A DNA stretch of 64,000 nucleotides from Sphaerisporangium melleum (GCF_014646695.1 NZ_BMNT01000021.1:42020-106019); one strand, 5' to 3'; numbered from the stretch's first letter, positions 8,336 to 17,540 are shown. Notes: generated by a model not told the origin, from the sequence alone. A program made the numbers and translations.

Positions 8336-8764
8336 GTGACGGACCTTGCCACGAATCCCGTGCCCGGCCGGGCGGCGGAGCCGGTGACGGGCGCGGTGTA
8401 CGCCGGGCGCGCCGGGGTGGACGCGGCGGGCGACAAGGGCTGGCTGCTCGGGCACTTCAAGCCGCCCGCGGACCCGCGCCACAGCGACGACGTCGAGATC
8501 AAGTGGGGCGTGCACCCGCCGGGCGAGCGCCGCGCCGAATGGGCGACCGGCGAGCGGCGCACCGCCCTGCTCGTGCTGATCAGCGGAAGGTTCCGGGTGG
8601 AGTTCCCCGACCGCACCGTGCGGCTGACCGAGCAGGGGGACTACGTGGTCTGGGGCCGCGGGGTCGACCACTCCTGGTTCGCCGAGCAGGCCTCGGTGGT
8701 CCTGACCGTCCGCTGGCCCTCCATCCCCGGATACGCCGTCGGCGCCGCCCCGCCTCCCGCCTGA
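8336..8764 (+). CDS. Cupin-fold protein, ligand unknown
   Basis: The 142-residue product reads as a single cupin barrel: GWLLGHFKPP, EIKWGVHPPGERR, TALLVLISGRFRVEFPDRTVRLTEQGDYVVWGRGVDHSWFAEQASVVLTVRWPS (here split into its blocks) follow the order of cupin strands, with His in GVDHSW as a possible metal or ligand residue. Only some of the classical cupin metal ligands are present, so it may bind a ligand rather than catalyse. Homologues are sometimes labelled signal peptidase I, but no Ser/Lys dyad or membrane anchor is present here. The GTG at 8336 is chosen because a TAGCGT -10 box (8322-8327) lies 8 nt before it, which suggests a leaderless mRNA. Confidence 0.6.
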   Translation: MTDLATNPVPGRAAEPVTGAVYAGRAGVDAAGDKGWLLGHFKPPADPRHSDDVEIKWGVHPPGERRAEWATGERRTALLVLISGRFRVEFPDRTVRLTEQGDYVVWGRGVDHSWFAEQASVVLTVRWPSIPGYAVGAAPPPA

Positions 8765-8916
8765 CGGCGCCTCTCGCCGTGCGGAGGGACCAAAGTCCCG
8801 CGGCGGCCAGGTCGAAGTACCCGCGTGGGCGGGTCCGGCGGCTCTAGGGGACGCATGCGCGGCTTCGGAAGGCTTTGCCGTGACCGCCCCGGAGACCGGG
8901 GCGCACCGGGCCCCGC

Positions 8917-8950
8917 CGTCTCCGTGCCCGCGCCGGAGGGCACGGAGACG
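8917..8950 (+). terminator. Hairpin between the cupin and SDR genes
   Basis: A perfect 13-bp stem (8917-8929 with 8938-8950) closes an 8-nt loop. It lies after the cupin gene and before a TATGGT -10 candidate (8975-8980) for the SDR gene, so it most likely separates the two transcripts. The 322-base gap holds no other gene. Confidence 0.6.
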
Positions 8951-9086
8951 ACGGCATCCGGCAGGCCCGCTGTGTATGGTGAGCGGGCGGGCGCCGGAAG
9001 ATCTTCGCGCCGGAGACGGCCCCGGCGCTCGCGCCGCACCGGGCGGCCGGCCCGGCCGGCGCCGTCGTCCGCGAGAGGGTGCCATC

Positions 9087-9830
9087 GTGAGCCAAGACCA
9101 CACCGGCAAGGTCGCCCTGATCACGGGCGGTGGGAACGGCATCGGCGCCGCCACCGCCCGCCGCCTCGCCGCGGGCGGCGCCAAGGTGGTCATCGCGGAC
9201 ATCGACCTGGCCGCGGCCGAGCGGGTCGCGGCCGAGACCGGCGGGATGGCCGCGCACTGCGATGTGCGGCGGGCCGCCGACAGCGAGAGCGCCGTCGCCC
9301 TCGCGATCGAGCGGTACGGGCGGCTGGACGTGGCCTTCCTCAACGCGGGCGTGCTCACCGGCTGCGGCCTGGGCGACGACTTCAACCTGGAGCGCTACCG
9401 GCTCGCCATGGGGGTCAACCTCGACGGGGTCGTGTTCGGTGTGCACGCGGCGCTGCCCGCGCTGCGGGCGACCGGCGGCGTCATCGTGGCCACCGCCAGC
9501 ATGGCGGGCATCATCGGCCTCCAGGAGGATCCGATCTACGCCGCCACCAAGCACGCCGTCGTCGGGCTGGTGCGCTCGCTCGGCCCGGCGCTCGCCGCCG
9601 ACGGCGTCAGGGTGCAGGCCCTGTGCCCGTCCTACGCCGACACGGCGATCCTCCGCGACGCCAGGGCCTGGCTGGAGGAGATCGGGATCCCCGTCCTGCC
9701 GGTCGAGGCCGTCGTGGACGCCTTCGAGCGGCTGCTCGCGAGCGAGGGCACCGGTGAGTGCTGGTTCGTCGTCCCCGGCCGCGAGAGCGCGCCCTTCGAG
9801 TTCCGCGGCGCCCCCGGCCCGCGCGCCTAG
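9087..9830 (+). CDS. Short-chain dehydrogenase/reductase (SDR)
   Basis: The 247-residue classical SDR has the cofactor motif TGGGNGIG (residues 13-20), an acidic residue at the end of the second strand (IADID, residues 36-40) that favours NAD(H), the NAG motif (86-88) and the catalytic triad Ser138, Tyr151, Lys155 (YAATK). Most members oxidise or reduce secondary alcohols; the substrate is not predictable from the sequence. The GTG start is preceded by GAGAGGG. The frame continues upstream to 8880, but that part is Arg/Pro-rich and overlaps a hairpin and a promoter-like box. The gene ends convergently with the GH1 gene. Confidence 0.88.
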   Translation: MSQDHTGKVALITGGGNGIGAATARRLAAGGAKVVIADIDLAAAERVAAETGGMAAHCDVRRAADSESAVALAIERYGRLDVAFLNAGVLTGCGLGDDFNLERYRLAMGVNLDGVVFGVHAALPALRATGGVIVATASMAGIIGLQEDPIYAATKHAVVGLVRSLGPALAADGVRVQALCPSYADTAILRDARAWLEEIGIPVLPVEAVVDAFERLLASEGTGECWFVVPGRESAPFEFRGAPGPRA

Positions 9831-9843
9831 ATTGGCTGCTGCG

Positions 9844-9891
9844 CGCCGCGCGCTCCGGCCAGGAGCGCCCACGCGGGGCGGGCGCGCGGCG
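9844..9891. terminator. Hairpin between convergent SDR and GH1 genes
   Basis: A 10-bp GC stem (9844-9853 with 9882-9891) with a 28-nt loop that itself can fold. It lies in the convergent gap and probably serves both genes, but no T tract is present. Confidence 0.45.
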
Positions 9892-9938
9892 AGGCGAAGG
9901 GTCCGCGTGCCGCGACCATCACCGGGCCGGAGGAGGGC

Positions 9939-11258
9939 TCAGGGGAGGAGGCCGGTGGTGATGAGGTCGCGGTACCACAGGGCGCTGTCCTTGGGGGTTC
10001 TGCGCTGGGTGGCGTAGTCGACGTGCACGATGCCGAACCGGGCGCTGTAGCCCTCGGCCCACTCGAAGTTGTCCAGCAGCGACCACACGTAGTAGCCCTC
10101 CACGGGCACGCCCTCGGCCAGCGCGTCGCGCACGGCCGTCAGGTGGTCGCGCAGGAAGGCGACCCGCCCGGGGTCGGCCACCCGGCCGTCCGGCCCCACC
10201 TCGTCCGGAGCGGGCACGCCGTTCTCGGTGATGACGATCGGCACCTCGGGATAGTCCGACTTCAGCCGCATCAGCGTGTCGTACAGCCCGCGGGGATAGA
10301 CCTCCAGCCAGTCGAGCTGCGCCGTGGGGTACTTCTGGACCCGGTTGCCCTCGCCGTCCACGAAGCGCGGCGTGTAGTACTGCACGCCGAGCACGTCGAT
10401 CGGCTCGCTGATCACCGCGAGGTCGCCGTCCAGGACGCGTTCCGGCATCGGGCTGCGCTCGCCGATCCACGCCAGCGTGTCCTCCGGATAGGCGCCGGTG
10501 AAGATCGGATCCAGGTAGAGGCGATTCTCCAGGCCGTCCTGGTGCCAGGCCATCTTCGCCGCGGCGGGGGAGGGGTCGGCGGCGTAGGAGGGGTGCAGGT
10601 TCAGCGCCGGGCCGATGCGGCGCCCGGGGTGGGCCTGGTGCAGCGCCTGGGCGGCCAGCCCGTGGCCGAGCAGCAGGTGGTGCAGGACCACGAACGCCTT
10701 GGCGTCGTCCTGCACGCCCGGGGCGTGGATGCCCCAGCGGTGGCCGCACTCCACGACGGTCTTGGGCTCGTTGACGGTGAGCCAGTCGCGGATGTCCAGC
10801 GCGTCGAACACGATGGCCGCGTAGTCGGCGAACCGCGCGGCGGTGTCGCGGTTCTCCCAGCCGCCGGCGTCCTGCAGGGCCTGGGGCAGATCCCAGTGGA
10901 ACAGCGTGGCCATGGGGGCGATGCCGCGCTCGCGCAGCCCGTCGACCAGGCGGCGGTAGAAGTCCAGGCCCCGCTGCTCGGGCTTGCCCGCGCCGTCCGG
11001 CTGCACCCGCGGCCAGGCGATGGAGAAGCGGTAGCCGCGCAGGCCGAGGGAGGCCATCAGGTCGAGGTCCTCGCCGTGGCGGTGGTAGTGGTCGGCGGCC
11101 ACGGCGCCGGTGTCGCCGTCCTTGACGTTGCCGGGGACCGCGCAGAAGGTGTCCCAGACGGACACCCCCCGGCCGTCCTCGCCGGCGGCGCCCTCGATCT
11201 GGTAGGCGGAGGTCGCCGCACCCCAGACGAACTCGTCGGGGAAACGCTGCTCAGGCAC
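9939..11258 (-). CDS. GH1 beta-glucosidase (first of two)
   Basis: The 439-residue cytoplasmic enzyme is a retaining glycoside hydrolase of family 1: FVWGAATSAYQIEG at the N-terminus, the acid/base glutamate in TVNEP (Glu164) and the nucleophile in ITENG (Glu345), with DWLEVYPRGLYD and YYVWSLLDNFEWAEGY as further family blocks. No signal peptide is seen, so it acts on imported cello-oligosaccharides or aryl/alkyl beta-glucosides. AAGGAG lies 8 nt before the GTG start. It is the last gene of the ceb cluster on this strand, 94 bases after cebR, with no CebR site of its own in that gap, so read-through or an unseen promoter is needed. Its paralogue at 12405 shares the same architecture but has different loops. 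Confidence 0.92.
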   Translation of the reverse strand: MPEQRFPDEFVWGAATSAYQIEGAAGEDGRGVSVWDTFCAVPGNVKDGDTGAVAADHYHRHGEDLDLMASLGLRGYRFSIAWPRVQPDGAGKPEQRGLDFYRRLVDGLRERGIAPMATLFHWDLPQALQDAGGWENRDTAARFADYAAIVFDALDIRDWLTVNEPKTVVECGHRWGIHAPGVQDDAKAFVVLHHLLLGHGLAAQALHQAHPGRRIGPALNLHPSYAADPSPAAAKMAWHQDGLENRLYLDPIFTGAYPEDTLAWIGERSPMPERVLDGDLAVISEPIDVLGVQYYTPRFVDGEGNRVQKYPTAQLDWLEVYPRGLYDTLMRLKSDYPEVPIVITENGVPAPDEVGPDGRVADPGRVAFLRDHLTAVRDALAEGVPVEGYYVWSLLDNFEWAEGYSARFGIVHVDYATQRRTPKDSALWYRDLITTGLLP

Positions 11259-11352
11259 GGGGGTTCTCCTTCGCGCAGGTGGGGGGAGCGCGGCGACGCG
11301 ACGGCCCGGGCTCCCGGCCGTGAGGGGTGCCCGGGCCGCCGACGGATGGGGG

Positions 11353-12375
11353 TCAGGCCGAGCCGCGCTCGACCAGGTGGGTGTCCAATATGACGACCGG
11401 CTGCTCCAGCCGTTCGCCGTTGATCCGGGAGACCAGCAGTTGCGCCATCTGGCGCCCCATGTCCTCGGTCGGCTGGTGGACGCTCGTCAGCGGCGGCTCG
11501 GTGTGCGCCGCCACCGCCGAGTCGTCGAAGCCGATCACCGCGACGTCGTCCGGGATGATCTTCCGGTGGTCCTTCAGCACGCGCATCGCGCCGAAGGCCA
11601 TCGGGTCGGAGGCGGTGAACACCGCGTCCAGCGTCGGGTGCTGCTGGAGCAGGCGCTGCATCGCCGTGACCCCGCTGGCCTCGCTGAAGTCGCCGTAGGC
11701 CACGATCTCGGGCATGCCGGTGGCCAGCAGCGCGTCGCGGTAGCCGGCCAGACGGTCGACGCCCACGCCCATGTCCTGCGGGCCGGCGATGGTGGCGATC
11801 CGCCGGCGGCCCCGGCCGAGGAGGTACTTGACCGCCTGCCGGGCACCGGCCCGGTTGTCCATGTCGACGTAGCTGTAGGGCGTGAACCCCACCGGGCGGC
11901 CGCCGAGGACGGTGGGCACGCCCATCTCCTCCAGCCGGCCGGGCAGCGGGTCGGCGCCGTGCAGGGAGATCAGCAGGACGCCGTCCACGTGCTGGCCGGT
12001 AAGGTAGAGCTCCAGACGCTCGTGCTCGTCGCTCGACTGCGCCATCGCGAGGATGAGCTGGAGCCCGGTCTCCGACAGCGACGAGCCGATGCCGCGGATG
12101 ATGCCCGCGAAGAACGGCTCGTCGAAGATGCGCTGCTCGGATTCCGAGACCACCAGCGCGATCGTGTCGGTGCGTCTGGTGACCAGGGTGCGCGCCGCCC
12201 GGTTCGGCACATAGCCGAGCTCGTCGATCGCCTGCTGCACCGCCTCGCGCGCCTTCTCGCTCACCTTCGGCGAGCCGTTGATCACGCGCGACACCGTGCC
12301 GCGGCCGACCCCGGCGCGAGCGGCGACGGCCTCGAGGGTCGGTCGCGCTGCTCCCGAGCGGCGGTCCCCGTTCAT
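11353..12375 (-). CDS. cebR: LacI-family repressor of the cellobiose locus (CebR-like)
   Basis: The 340-residue regulator has an N-terminal LacI helix-turn-helix (TLEAVAARAGVGRGTVSRVINGSPKVS, residues about 13-37, given here as one motif range) with the hinge helix EAVQQAIDELGYVPNRAARTL, then a periplasmic-binding-like sugar domain ending in DDVAVIGFDDS and LTSVHQP. By its position between two beta-glucosidase genes and next to cebEFG, and by the perfect TGGGAGCGCTCCCA sites in the window, it is the expected CebR: it represses in the absence of cellobiose or related ligand. GGAGGGGG lies 8 nt before the ATG at 12375. The frame remains open upstream into bglC, but only this start gives the LacI N-terminus. 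Ligand identity is inferred from context. Confidence 0.88.
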   Translation of the reverse strand: MNGDRRSGAARPTLEAVAARAGVGRGTVSRVINGSPKVSEKAREAVQQAIDELGYVPNRAARTLVTRRTDTIALVVSESEQRIFDEPFFAGIIRGIGSSLSETGLQLILAMAQSSDEHERLELYLTGQHVDGVLLISLHGADPLPGRLEEMGVPTVLGGRPVGFTPYSYVDMDNRAGARQAVKYLLGRGRRRIATIAGPQDMGVGVDRLAGYRDALLATGMPEIVAYGDFSEASGVTAMQRLLQQHPTLDAVFTASDPMAFGAMRVLKDHRKIIPDDVAVIGFDDSAVAAHTEPPLTSVHQPTEDMGRQMAQLLVSRINGERLEQPVVILDTHLVERGSA

Positions 12376-12404
12376 CAAAGTTGCCCCCTCCTTGACGGCT
12401 AGGC

Positions 12405-13838
12405 CTATTCTGCCGGACCGAGGAGCCCGCCTCTGCGGATCGTGTCGGCGTACCAGAAGGCACTGGACTTCGGCGTCCTGCGCTGCGTCTCGTAGTCGAC
12501 GTACACCAGCCCGAACCGCTTGCCGTAGCCCCAGGCCCACTCGAAGTTGTCCATCAGGGACCAGGCGAAGTACCCCTTGAGGGGGATGCCGGCCTGGATG
12601 GCCGCGTGGCAGCTGCGCAGGTGCGCCTCGATGTAGGCCAGGCGCTCCTGGTCGTCCACCGCGCCGTCGAGCACGACGTCCTCGAACGCCGCGCCGTTCT
12701 CCGAGATGACCAGGGGGATGCTCGGGTACTCGGTGGCGACGCGCTGCAGCACCTCCAGCAGGCCGAGGTCGTCGATCTCCCAGCCCATCGAGGTGACCGG
12801 CCGTCCGCCGTTGACGAAGGACACGTGCTCGTTGCCGGGCCAGGGCGACCCGGCGCCGGTCGGGGCCGCCGCCGCGGATGCCGCGCCGCCCGGCTTCCCC
12901 GAGACGGTGAAGCGGCTGTAGTAGTTCACCATCAGGGTGTCGAACGGCGTGGAGATGATCTCCATGTCGCCGTCCTGGACGAAGTCGATGGGGGCGACCG
13001 CGCTGAGGTCCTCCAGGACGTCCTGCGGGTAGGAGCCCTTCAGCAGCGCGTCCAGGAAGAACCGGTTCTGCAGTCCGTCGATGCGCCGGGCGGCGTCCAG
13101 GTCGGCCGCGTCTTCGCTGGCAGGGCTGATCGCGTACAGGTTGACCGACCCGCAGATACGGGCGTCGGCGTCCTGCGCGCGCAGCGCCTGGACGGCCAGG
13201 CCGTGCGCCAGGTTGAGGTGGTGGGCGGCCCTGATCGAGGCCGCCGGCTCCCGCCGGCCGGGGGCGTGCTCGCCGGAGGAGTAGCCGAGGAAGGCGGCGC
13301 ACCACGGCTCGTTGACCGTGCTCCAGTTCTTCACACGGTCGCCGAGGGCCTGGTGGACGCAGGCGGCGAAGTCGGCGAAGCGCTTCGACGTGTCGCGTGC
13401 GGGCCACCCGCCGAGGTCCTCGAGCGCCTGGGGCAGGTCCCAGTGGTACAGGGTCAGCCAGGGCTCGATGCCGTTGGCCAGCAGCTCGTCGACCAGGCGG
13501 CGGTAGAAGTCCAGGCCGGCCTGGTTCACCTCGCCCGCTCCCTGGGGCATGATCCTCGGCCAGGACACCGAGAACCGGTAGGCGGTCAGGCCGAGGTCGG
13601 CCATGACGGCCACGTCGTCACGGTAGCGCCGGTAGTGGTCGATGGCCACGTCCGCGTCGTCGCCGTTGAGCACGCGTCCAGGCTGCCGGACGAACGTGTC
13701 CCAGATCGAGGTCCCGCGCCCGTCCGCGCCGGTCGCGCCTTCGATCTGGTACGCCGAGGTGGCCGCTCCCCAGACGAAGCCGGTGGGGAACGCCAGGGCG
13801 GGGATGTCGGTCTGGGGTTGAGTCTCCTGCGTGGTCAC
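12405..13838 (-). CDS. bglC: GH1 beta-glucosidase of the ceb operon
   Basis: The 477-residue intracellular GH1 enzyme carries the acid/base glutamate in STVNEPW (Glu177) and the nucleophile in ISENG (Glu380), plus the N-terminal FVWGAATSAYQIEG and the C-terminal YFAWSLMDNFEWAWGY. It hydrolyses cellobiose and short cello-oligosaccharides after import. The GTG start overlaps the stop of the upstream permease gene in a GTGA, so translation is coupled to cebG; this is the cebEFG-bglC order known from streptomycetes. An Ala/Gly/Pro-rich insert (about residues 316-335) sits in a surface loop. CebR control through the operators upstream of cebE is expected. Confidence 0.93.
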   Translation of the reverse strand: MTTQETQPQTDIPALAFPTGFVWGAATSAYQIEGATGADGRGTSIWDTFVRQPGRVLNGDDADVAIDHYRRYRDDVAVMADLGLTAYRFSVSWPRIMPQGAGEVNQAGLDFYRRLVDELLANGIEPWLTLYHWDLPQALEDLGGWPARDTSKRFADFAACVHQALGDRVKNWSTVNEPWCAAFLGYSSGEHAPGRREPAASIRAAHHLNLAHGLAVQALRAQDADARICGSVNLYAISPASEDAADLDAARRIDGLQNRFFLDALLKGSYPQDVLEDLSAVAPIDFVQDGDMEIISTPFDTLMVNYYSRFTVSGKPGGAASAAAAPTGAGSPWPGNEHVSFVNGGRPVTSMGWEIDDLGLLEVLQRVATEYPSIPLVISENGAAFEDVVLDGAVDDQERLAYIEAHLRSCHAAIQAGIPLKGYFAWSLMDNFEWAWGYGKRFGLVYVDYETQRRTPKSSAFWYADTIRRGGLLGPAE

Positions 13839-14719
13839 GCTTTGACCGCACCTTCCATGAGTCCGCCGACGATCTGCCGGCCGAACGCGACGAAAACGAT
13901 AACGAGCGGTAGTACGGAGAGGGCAGTTCCGGTGAAGATCAGGACGTAGTCCGTGCTGTGTGCCGCGGTGAGGAAGCTGATCGACACCTGGACCGTGGGG
14001 TTCTCCGGGCTCAGGACGATGAGCGGCCACATGAACTCGTTCCAGTTCAGCATGAACGTCTGCAACGCCAGGACGGCCATGCCGGGCCGTACGGCGGGCA
14101 GGATCACGTTCCACCAGATGCGCATGGTGGACGCGCCGTCCACCCGCGCCGCCTCGACCAGCTCATCGGGCACGGCCTGGTCGGTGTACTGCGTCATCAT
14201 GAACACACCGAAACCGTTGAGCAGGTAGGGCAGGATGACGGCCTTCAGCGTCCCGACCCAGCCGAGACTCACCATCAGCTGGTAGAGCGGGACGATGCCC
14301 ATCTGCTGCAGCGGCACCATCATCGTGATGAGGATCGAGCCGAGCAGCAGGTTGCGGCCGCGGAAGTGGAGACGGGCGAAGGCGAAGCCCGCGAAGGTCG
14401 AGATGATCACGACGGAGAACGTCACCGTCGAGGTGACGATCAGCGAGTTCACCAGACCGGTGATGAAGTGCGCGTCCTCGGTGTTGAGCACCCGCTGGAC
14501 GTTCTCCCCGAGGTTCCCGCCGGGCAGCAGCGGGGGCGGCACGTCGACCGCGTCGCGGTTGGTCCGCGAGGCGATGATGACCATCCAGTAGATGGGGAAG
14601 ATGGACAGCAGAACGGTGAAGCCGAGCGCGACCTTGGTCAGCGGGGTCGCGCGGAACGGATCCCGTTTGCTGCGCGCTCCGCTCCGCCGCGCGGGCCCGG
14701 CCTGCGTGATCGCGGTCAC
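13835..14719 (-). CDS. cebG: ABC sugar importer, inner-membrane permease (CebG-like)
   Basis: The 294-residue MalG-type permease has about six transmembrane helices and the cytoplasmic EAA loop (ELVEAARVDGASTMRIWWNVILP) that docks to the ATPase. With CebF it forms the channel for cello-oligosaccharides delivered by CebE. Its GTG start overlaps the CebF stop (GTGA) and its own stop overlaps the bglC start, so the three genes are translationally coupled. No ATPase gene is present in the cluster; a shared MsiK-type ATPase, such as the one at 31036, would be needed. Confidence 0.92.
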   Translation of the reverse strand: MTAITQAGPARRSGARSKRDPFRATPLTKVALGFTVLLSIFPIYWMVIIASRTNRDAVDVPPPLLPGGNLGENVQRVLNTEDAHFITGLVNSLIVTSTVTFSVVIISTFAGFAFARLHFRGRNLLLGSILITMMVPLQQMGIVPLYQLMVSLGWVGTLKAVILPYLLNGFGVFMMTQYTDQAVPDELVEAARVDGASTMRIWWNVILPAVRPGMAVLALQTFMLNWNEFMWPLIVLSPENPTVQVSISFLTAAHSTDYVLIFTGTALSVLPLVIVFVAFGRQIVGGLMEGAVKA

Positions 14720-15696
14720 TTGGCGCCTCCGATCCGCCGGATGAACAGGTAGTTGATGCCGACGCCCAGCAGGATCAGGACGAACAGCAGCCAGGCCGCG
14801 GCGGCGGCGTAGCCGTAGTCGAAGTTGCGGAACGCCTGCTCGACGATGTACATGGCGATCGTCTGGAACTGGCCGGTGGCGCCGCCGTCCATGCGGTTGC
14901 TGGCGAACATCACCGGCTCGGCGAACAGCGTGAGACCGCCGATCGTCGAGACGAAGACGGTGAAGATGATCGTCGGCCGGATCATCGGCAGGGTGATCTG
15001 CCAGAACTGGCGGCGCGGCGAGGCGCCGTCGATCGAGGCGGCCTCGTAGAGGTCCTTGGGGATGGTCTGCATGCCGGCGAGGTAGATGATCGCGTTGTAG
15101 CCGGTCCAGCGCCAGTCGACCATGGTCGCGATCGCGATCCAGGAGGACCACTTGGCGCTCTGCCAGTCGATGTGCTGCTCGACGCCCACGAATTCGAGCA
15201 GCCAGTTGATCAGGCCGAAGTCGCGGCCGTAGAGCTGGGTGAAGACGATGGCGACGGCGACCACCGAGGTGACCAGCGGCACCAGGACGCCCAGCCGGAA
15301 GAACAGCCGGCCGCGCAGGCGCTTGTTCAGCGCGTTGGCGAGCATGAGCGCGAGGACGAGCTGCGGGACCGTGGCGAGGATGAAGATGCCGACGGTGTTG
15401 ACGACGGCGTTCCAGAAGTCGGAGTCCGCCAGCAGCTTGGAGTAGTTCTCCAGCCCGGTGAACGAGGCGTCGCCGCCGGCGAGGCCGTAGTCCTGGAGGG
15501 AGACCCAGAAGGTGAAGATCAGCGGGAACAGGCCGAAGATCGCGAAAAGCAGGAAGTACGGGGAGATCAGGAAGTACGGGGCCGCCTTGAGGTCCAACTG
15601 CGACCAGAAGCGGCGGCGGGAGCGGGACTGGTGGCGTCCCGGCCGTGGCGGCGGTGGCGCCGGATCCGCCCGCTGTGTGTGGAGGTTGACGCTCAT
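14716..15696 (-). CDS. cebF: ABC sugar importer, inner-membrane permease (CebF-like)
   Basis: The 326-residue MalF-type permease has a basic cytoplasmic N-terminus, about six membrane helices beginning near KAAPYFLISPYFLLF, and an EAA loop (DLYEAASIDGASPRRQFWQITLP). It pairs with CebG. The start is uncertain: the ATG at 15696 has GGGGAG 14 nt upstream, while an in-frame ATG at 15750 has GAAGGAG almost touching it, which is too close for a normal RBS. The shorter form is given. The gap of 240 bases to cebE is longer than the other spacings, but no terminator hairpin was noticed in it. Confidence 0.9.
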   Translation of the reverse strand: MSVNLHTQRADPAPPPPRPGRHQSRSRRRFWSQLDLKAAPYFLISPYFLLFAIFGLFPLIFTFWVSLQDYGLAGGDASFTGLENYSKLLADSDFWNAVVNTVGIFILATVPQLVLALMLANALNKRLRGRLFFRLGVLVPLVTSVVAVAIVFTQLYGRDFGLINWLLEFVGVEQHIDWQSAKWSSWIAIATMVDWRWTGYNAIIYLAGMQTIPKDLYEAASIDGASPRRQFWQITLPMIRPTIIFTVFVSTIGGLTLFAEPVMFASNRMDGGATGQFQTIAMYIVEQAFRNFDYGYAAAAAWLLFVLILLGVGINYLFIRRIGGAK

Positions 15697-15936
15697 CGGA
15701 AATTCCGGGATCTCCCCATGCGGCGGGCGGCCGCGGGACGAGGACCCCATTCTCCTTCTTTCGTCGGTAACGGTCGATGCTGTGCCCGCTACCAAGCGAT
15801 GAACCAAGCTCGTCATCGGTGCTGGAAGAGGGCCTGCGCGGAGCGGGGGCGGCGGGTTCCGCCGCCACACCGCTCGCTACGGCAGGTCACCGGCCCGCCG
15901 GGGTGTGCCCCGGCGAGCCGGTGACGGGCGGGACGG

Positions 15937-17280
15937 TCAGCCCGCCGCCTTCTGACCCGCCTCGACGAACTTCTGCCATGCCTGGTCGGCCGGCACCGAA
16001 CCCTGCTCCGTGCCGTTCAGCACCTGCTCCACCTCGCGCTTGACCTGCGCGTGCTTTTCACCGAGGAAGATCGGCTGCAGCGACTTGATGGACGGACCGA
16101 AGATCTTGCCGATGGGCGCGTTGTTGAAGTACTCGTTGGTCGCGCTCTGCAGCTCGGGGTTGTCCTGCGCCGGGATGGTGCTGGGCAGGTTGCCACCCTC
16201 CTTGAACGCCAGCAGCTGGGCCTCGGGGCTGGTCAGGTAGCTGGCCAGCTCGGCGGCCTCCTTGGGGTGCTTGGACTGCTTGGGCACCGCGAGCCAGGAG
16301 CCGCCCCAGTTGCCGCCGCCGCCGGGGACCGTCGCGACGTCCCACTTGCCCTTGAACTCGTCACCGGCGGTGCCGGAGACCACGCCCAGCATCCAGCCCG
16401 GGCAGCCCAGGGTCGCGAACTGCGACTTGACGAAGCCGGTGTTCCAGCCGTCGGTGAAGTTCTGCAGCTTGGCGGTCAGGCCGCTGCCGCTCATCTTGGT
16501 GGCCAGGTCGAACGCGGTCTTGACGGCCGGGTTCTTGTCCACGATGAGCTGCTGGTTCTTGTCGAAGTAGGTGACGTTGCCGTTCTTGGCGGCCTCCTGC
16601 GACAGCACCACGTTGTAGATGGTGTTGATGCTGTCGATGAACTTCGCGTCCTTGACCTTGCCCTGGAACTGCTGGCCGGCCTTGATGAAGTCCTCCCAGC
16701 CGCCGCTCCAGAGCTTGCCGACCTCGTCGCGGTCGGTGGGCAGGCCGGCCTTCTTGAACAGGTCGGTGCGGTAGCAGATGCTCATGCCGCCGACGTCGGT
16801 GCCGAGGGCGAACAGCTTGCCCTCGGAGTTGACGCCGTTCTCCCACTTCCACGCGGGGAAGTCGGCCTGGCGGCTCTGCAGGCCGTACTCGCCGAGGTCG
16901 GTGAAGAACTGGGGACGGGCCTTGGCCAGACCCATGCCGCCCTCGTCGATGCCGACGACGTCACCGGCGCCGGTGCCCGACTGCAGCCACTGCAGCATCT
17001 GCGGCCAGTAGACGTTCTCGAAGCTGTCGGTCAGGTTGTTGTACTTGACCTGGACGTTGGGGTGCTCGGTGTTCCACTTCTCCACCGCGGCCTTGTAGCC
17101 GAAGTTGGTGCCGCCACCGAAGGTCTGCAGCGTAAGGGTGATCTTCTCGGCCGCCGCCGAGGACGAGCCGCTCGCGCCGCTGCCGGTGTCGCCGGAGGAG
17201 CAGGCGGTGGTGATACCGAGTGCGGCCGTCATCACCGATGCGACCGCGAGCATCTTGCCGCGGCGCATATTGTTCATCAT
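15937..17280 (-). CDS. cebE: Cello-oligosaccharide-binding lipoprotein of ABC importer (CebE-like)
   Basis: The 447-residue protein starts with a lipoprotein signal peptide (MRRGKMLAVASVMTAALG, lipobox ITTAC) and continues as a family 1 solute-binding protein: LTLQTFGGGTNFGYKAAVEKWNTEH, DVVGIDEGG, CYRTDLFKKAGLP and the C-terminal ELASYLTSPEAQLLAF (blocks shown within allowed length). It captures cellobiose or longer cello-oligosaccharides outside the membrane and delivers them to CebF/CebG. Two perfect CebR operators lie 130 and 261 bases upstream of its start. GAGGGG lies before the ATG; the second ATG one codon later is an equal choice. Specificity is assigned from the locus, not from binding residues. 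Confidence 0.9.
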   Translation of the reverse strand: MMNNMRRGKMLAVASVMTAALGITTACSSGDTGSGASGSSSAAAEKITLTLQTFGGGTNFGYKAAVEKWNTEHPNVQVKYNNLTDSFENVYWPQMLQWLQSGTGAGDVVGIDEGGMGLAKARPQFFTDLGEYGLQSRQADFPAWKWENGVNSEGKLFALGTDVGGMSICYRTDLFKKAGLPTDRDEVGKLWSGGWEDFIKAGQQFQGKVKDAKFIDSINTIYNVVLSQEAAKNGNVTYFDKNQQLIVDKNPAVKTAFDLATKMSGSGLTAKLQNFTDGWNTGFVKSQFATLGCPGWMLGVVSGTAGDEFKGKWDVATVPGGGGNWGGSWLAVPKQSKHPKEAAELASYLTSPEAQLLAFKEGGNLPSTIPAQDNPELQSATNEYFNNAPIGKIFGPSIKSLQPIFLGEKHAQVKREVEQVLNGTEQGSVPADQAWQKFVEAGQKAAG

Positions 17281-17409
17281 TCCGGACCCCTCTCAGGTGG
17301 TTGCCCGATCATTGGGAGGTGTATCGAGGGCCGGCCCCGACAGTCGGGCCCACGATCTGCTGGATCCCTCAAGTCGTGATCTCGCGGGGATGAGCCTGCG
17401 AGCGAGATT

Positions 17410-17423
17410 TGGGAGCGCTCCCA
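17410..17423. promoter_or_regulatory. CebR operator, proximal, upstream of cebE
   Basis: A perfect 14-bp palindrome, TGGGAGCGCTCCCA, 130 bases upstream of the cebE start. A TAGGTT sequence on the minus strand near 17466-17471 lies between this and the distal site and could be the -10 box. Repressor bound here would block elongation or promoter escape. Confidence 0.88.
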
Positions 17424-17540
17424 CGAAGGGTCCCCGACGGGCAACGCTGGCGTCAATATGCCGAAACCTAACTGTTACTCCTGTGGCGATTAGGTATCGG
17501 AAAACCGGTGAAGCGCCCTCATAACCCCCTTTTGCAGCAT

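Noticed and set aside
8336-8764. Label signal peptidase I for the cupin-fold protein
   Set aside because: No membrane anchor, no Ser-x-Met-x-P motif and no catalytic lysine block are present; the strand order fits a cupin.
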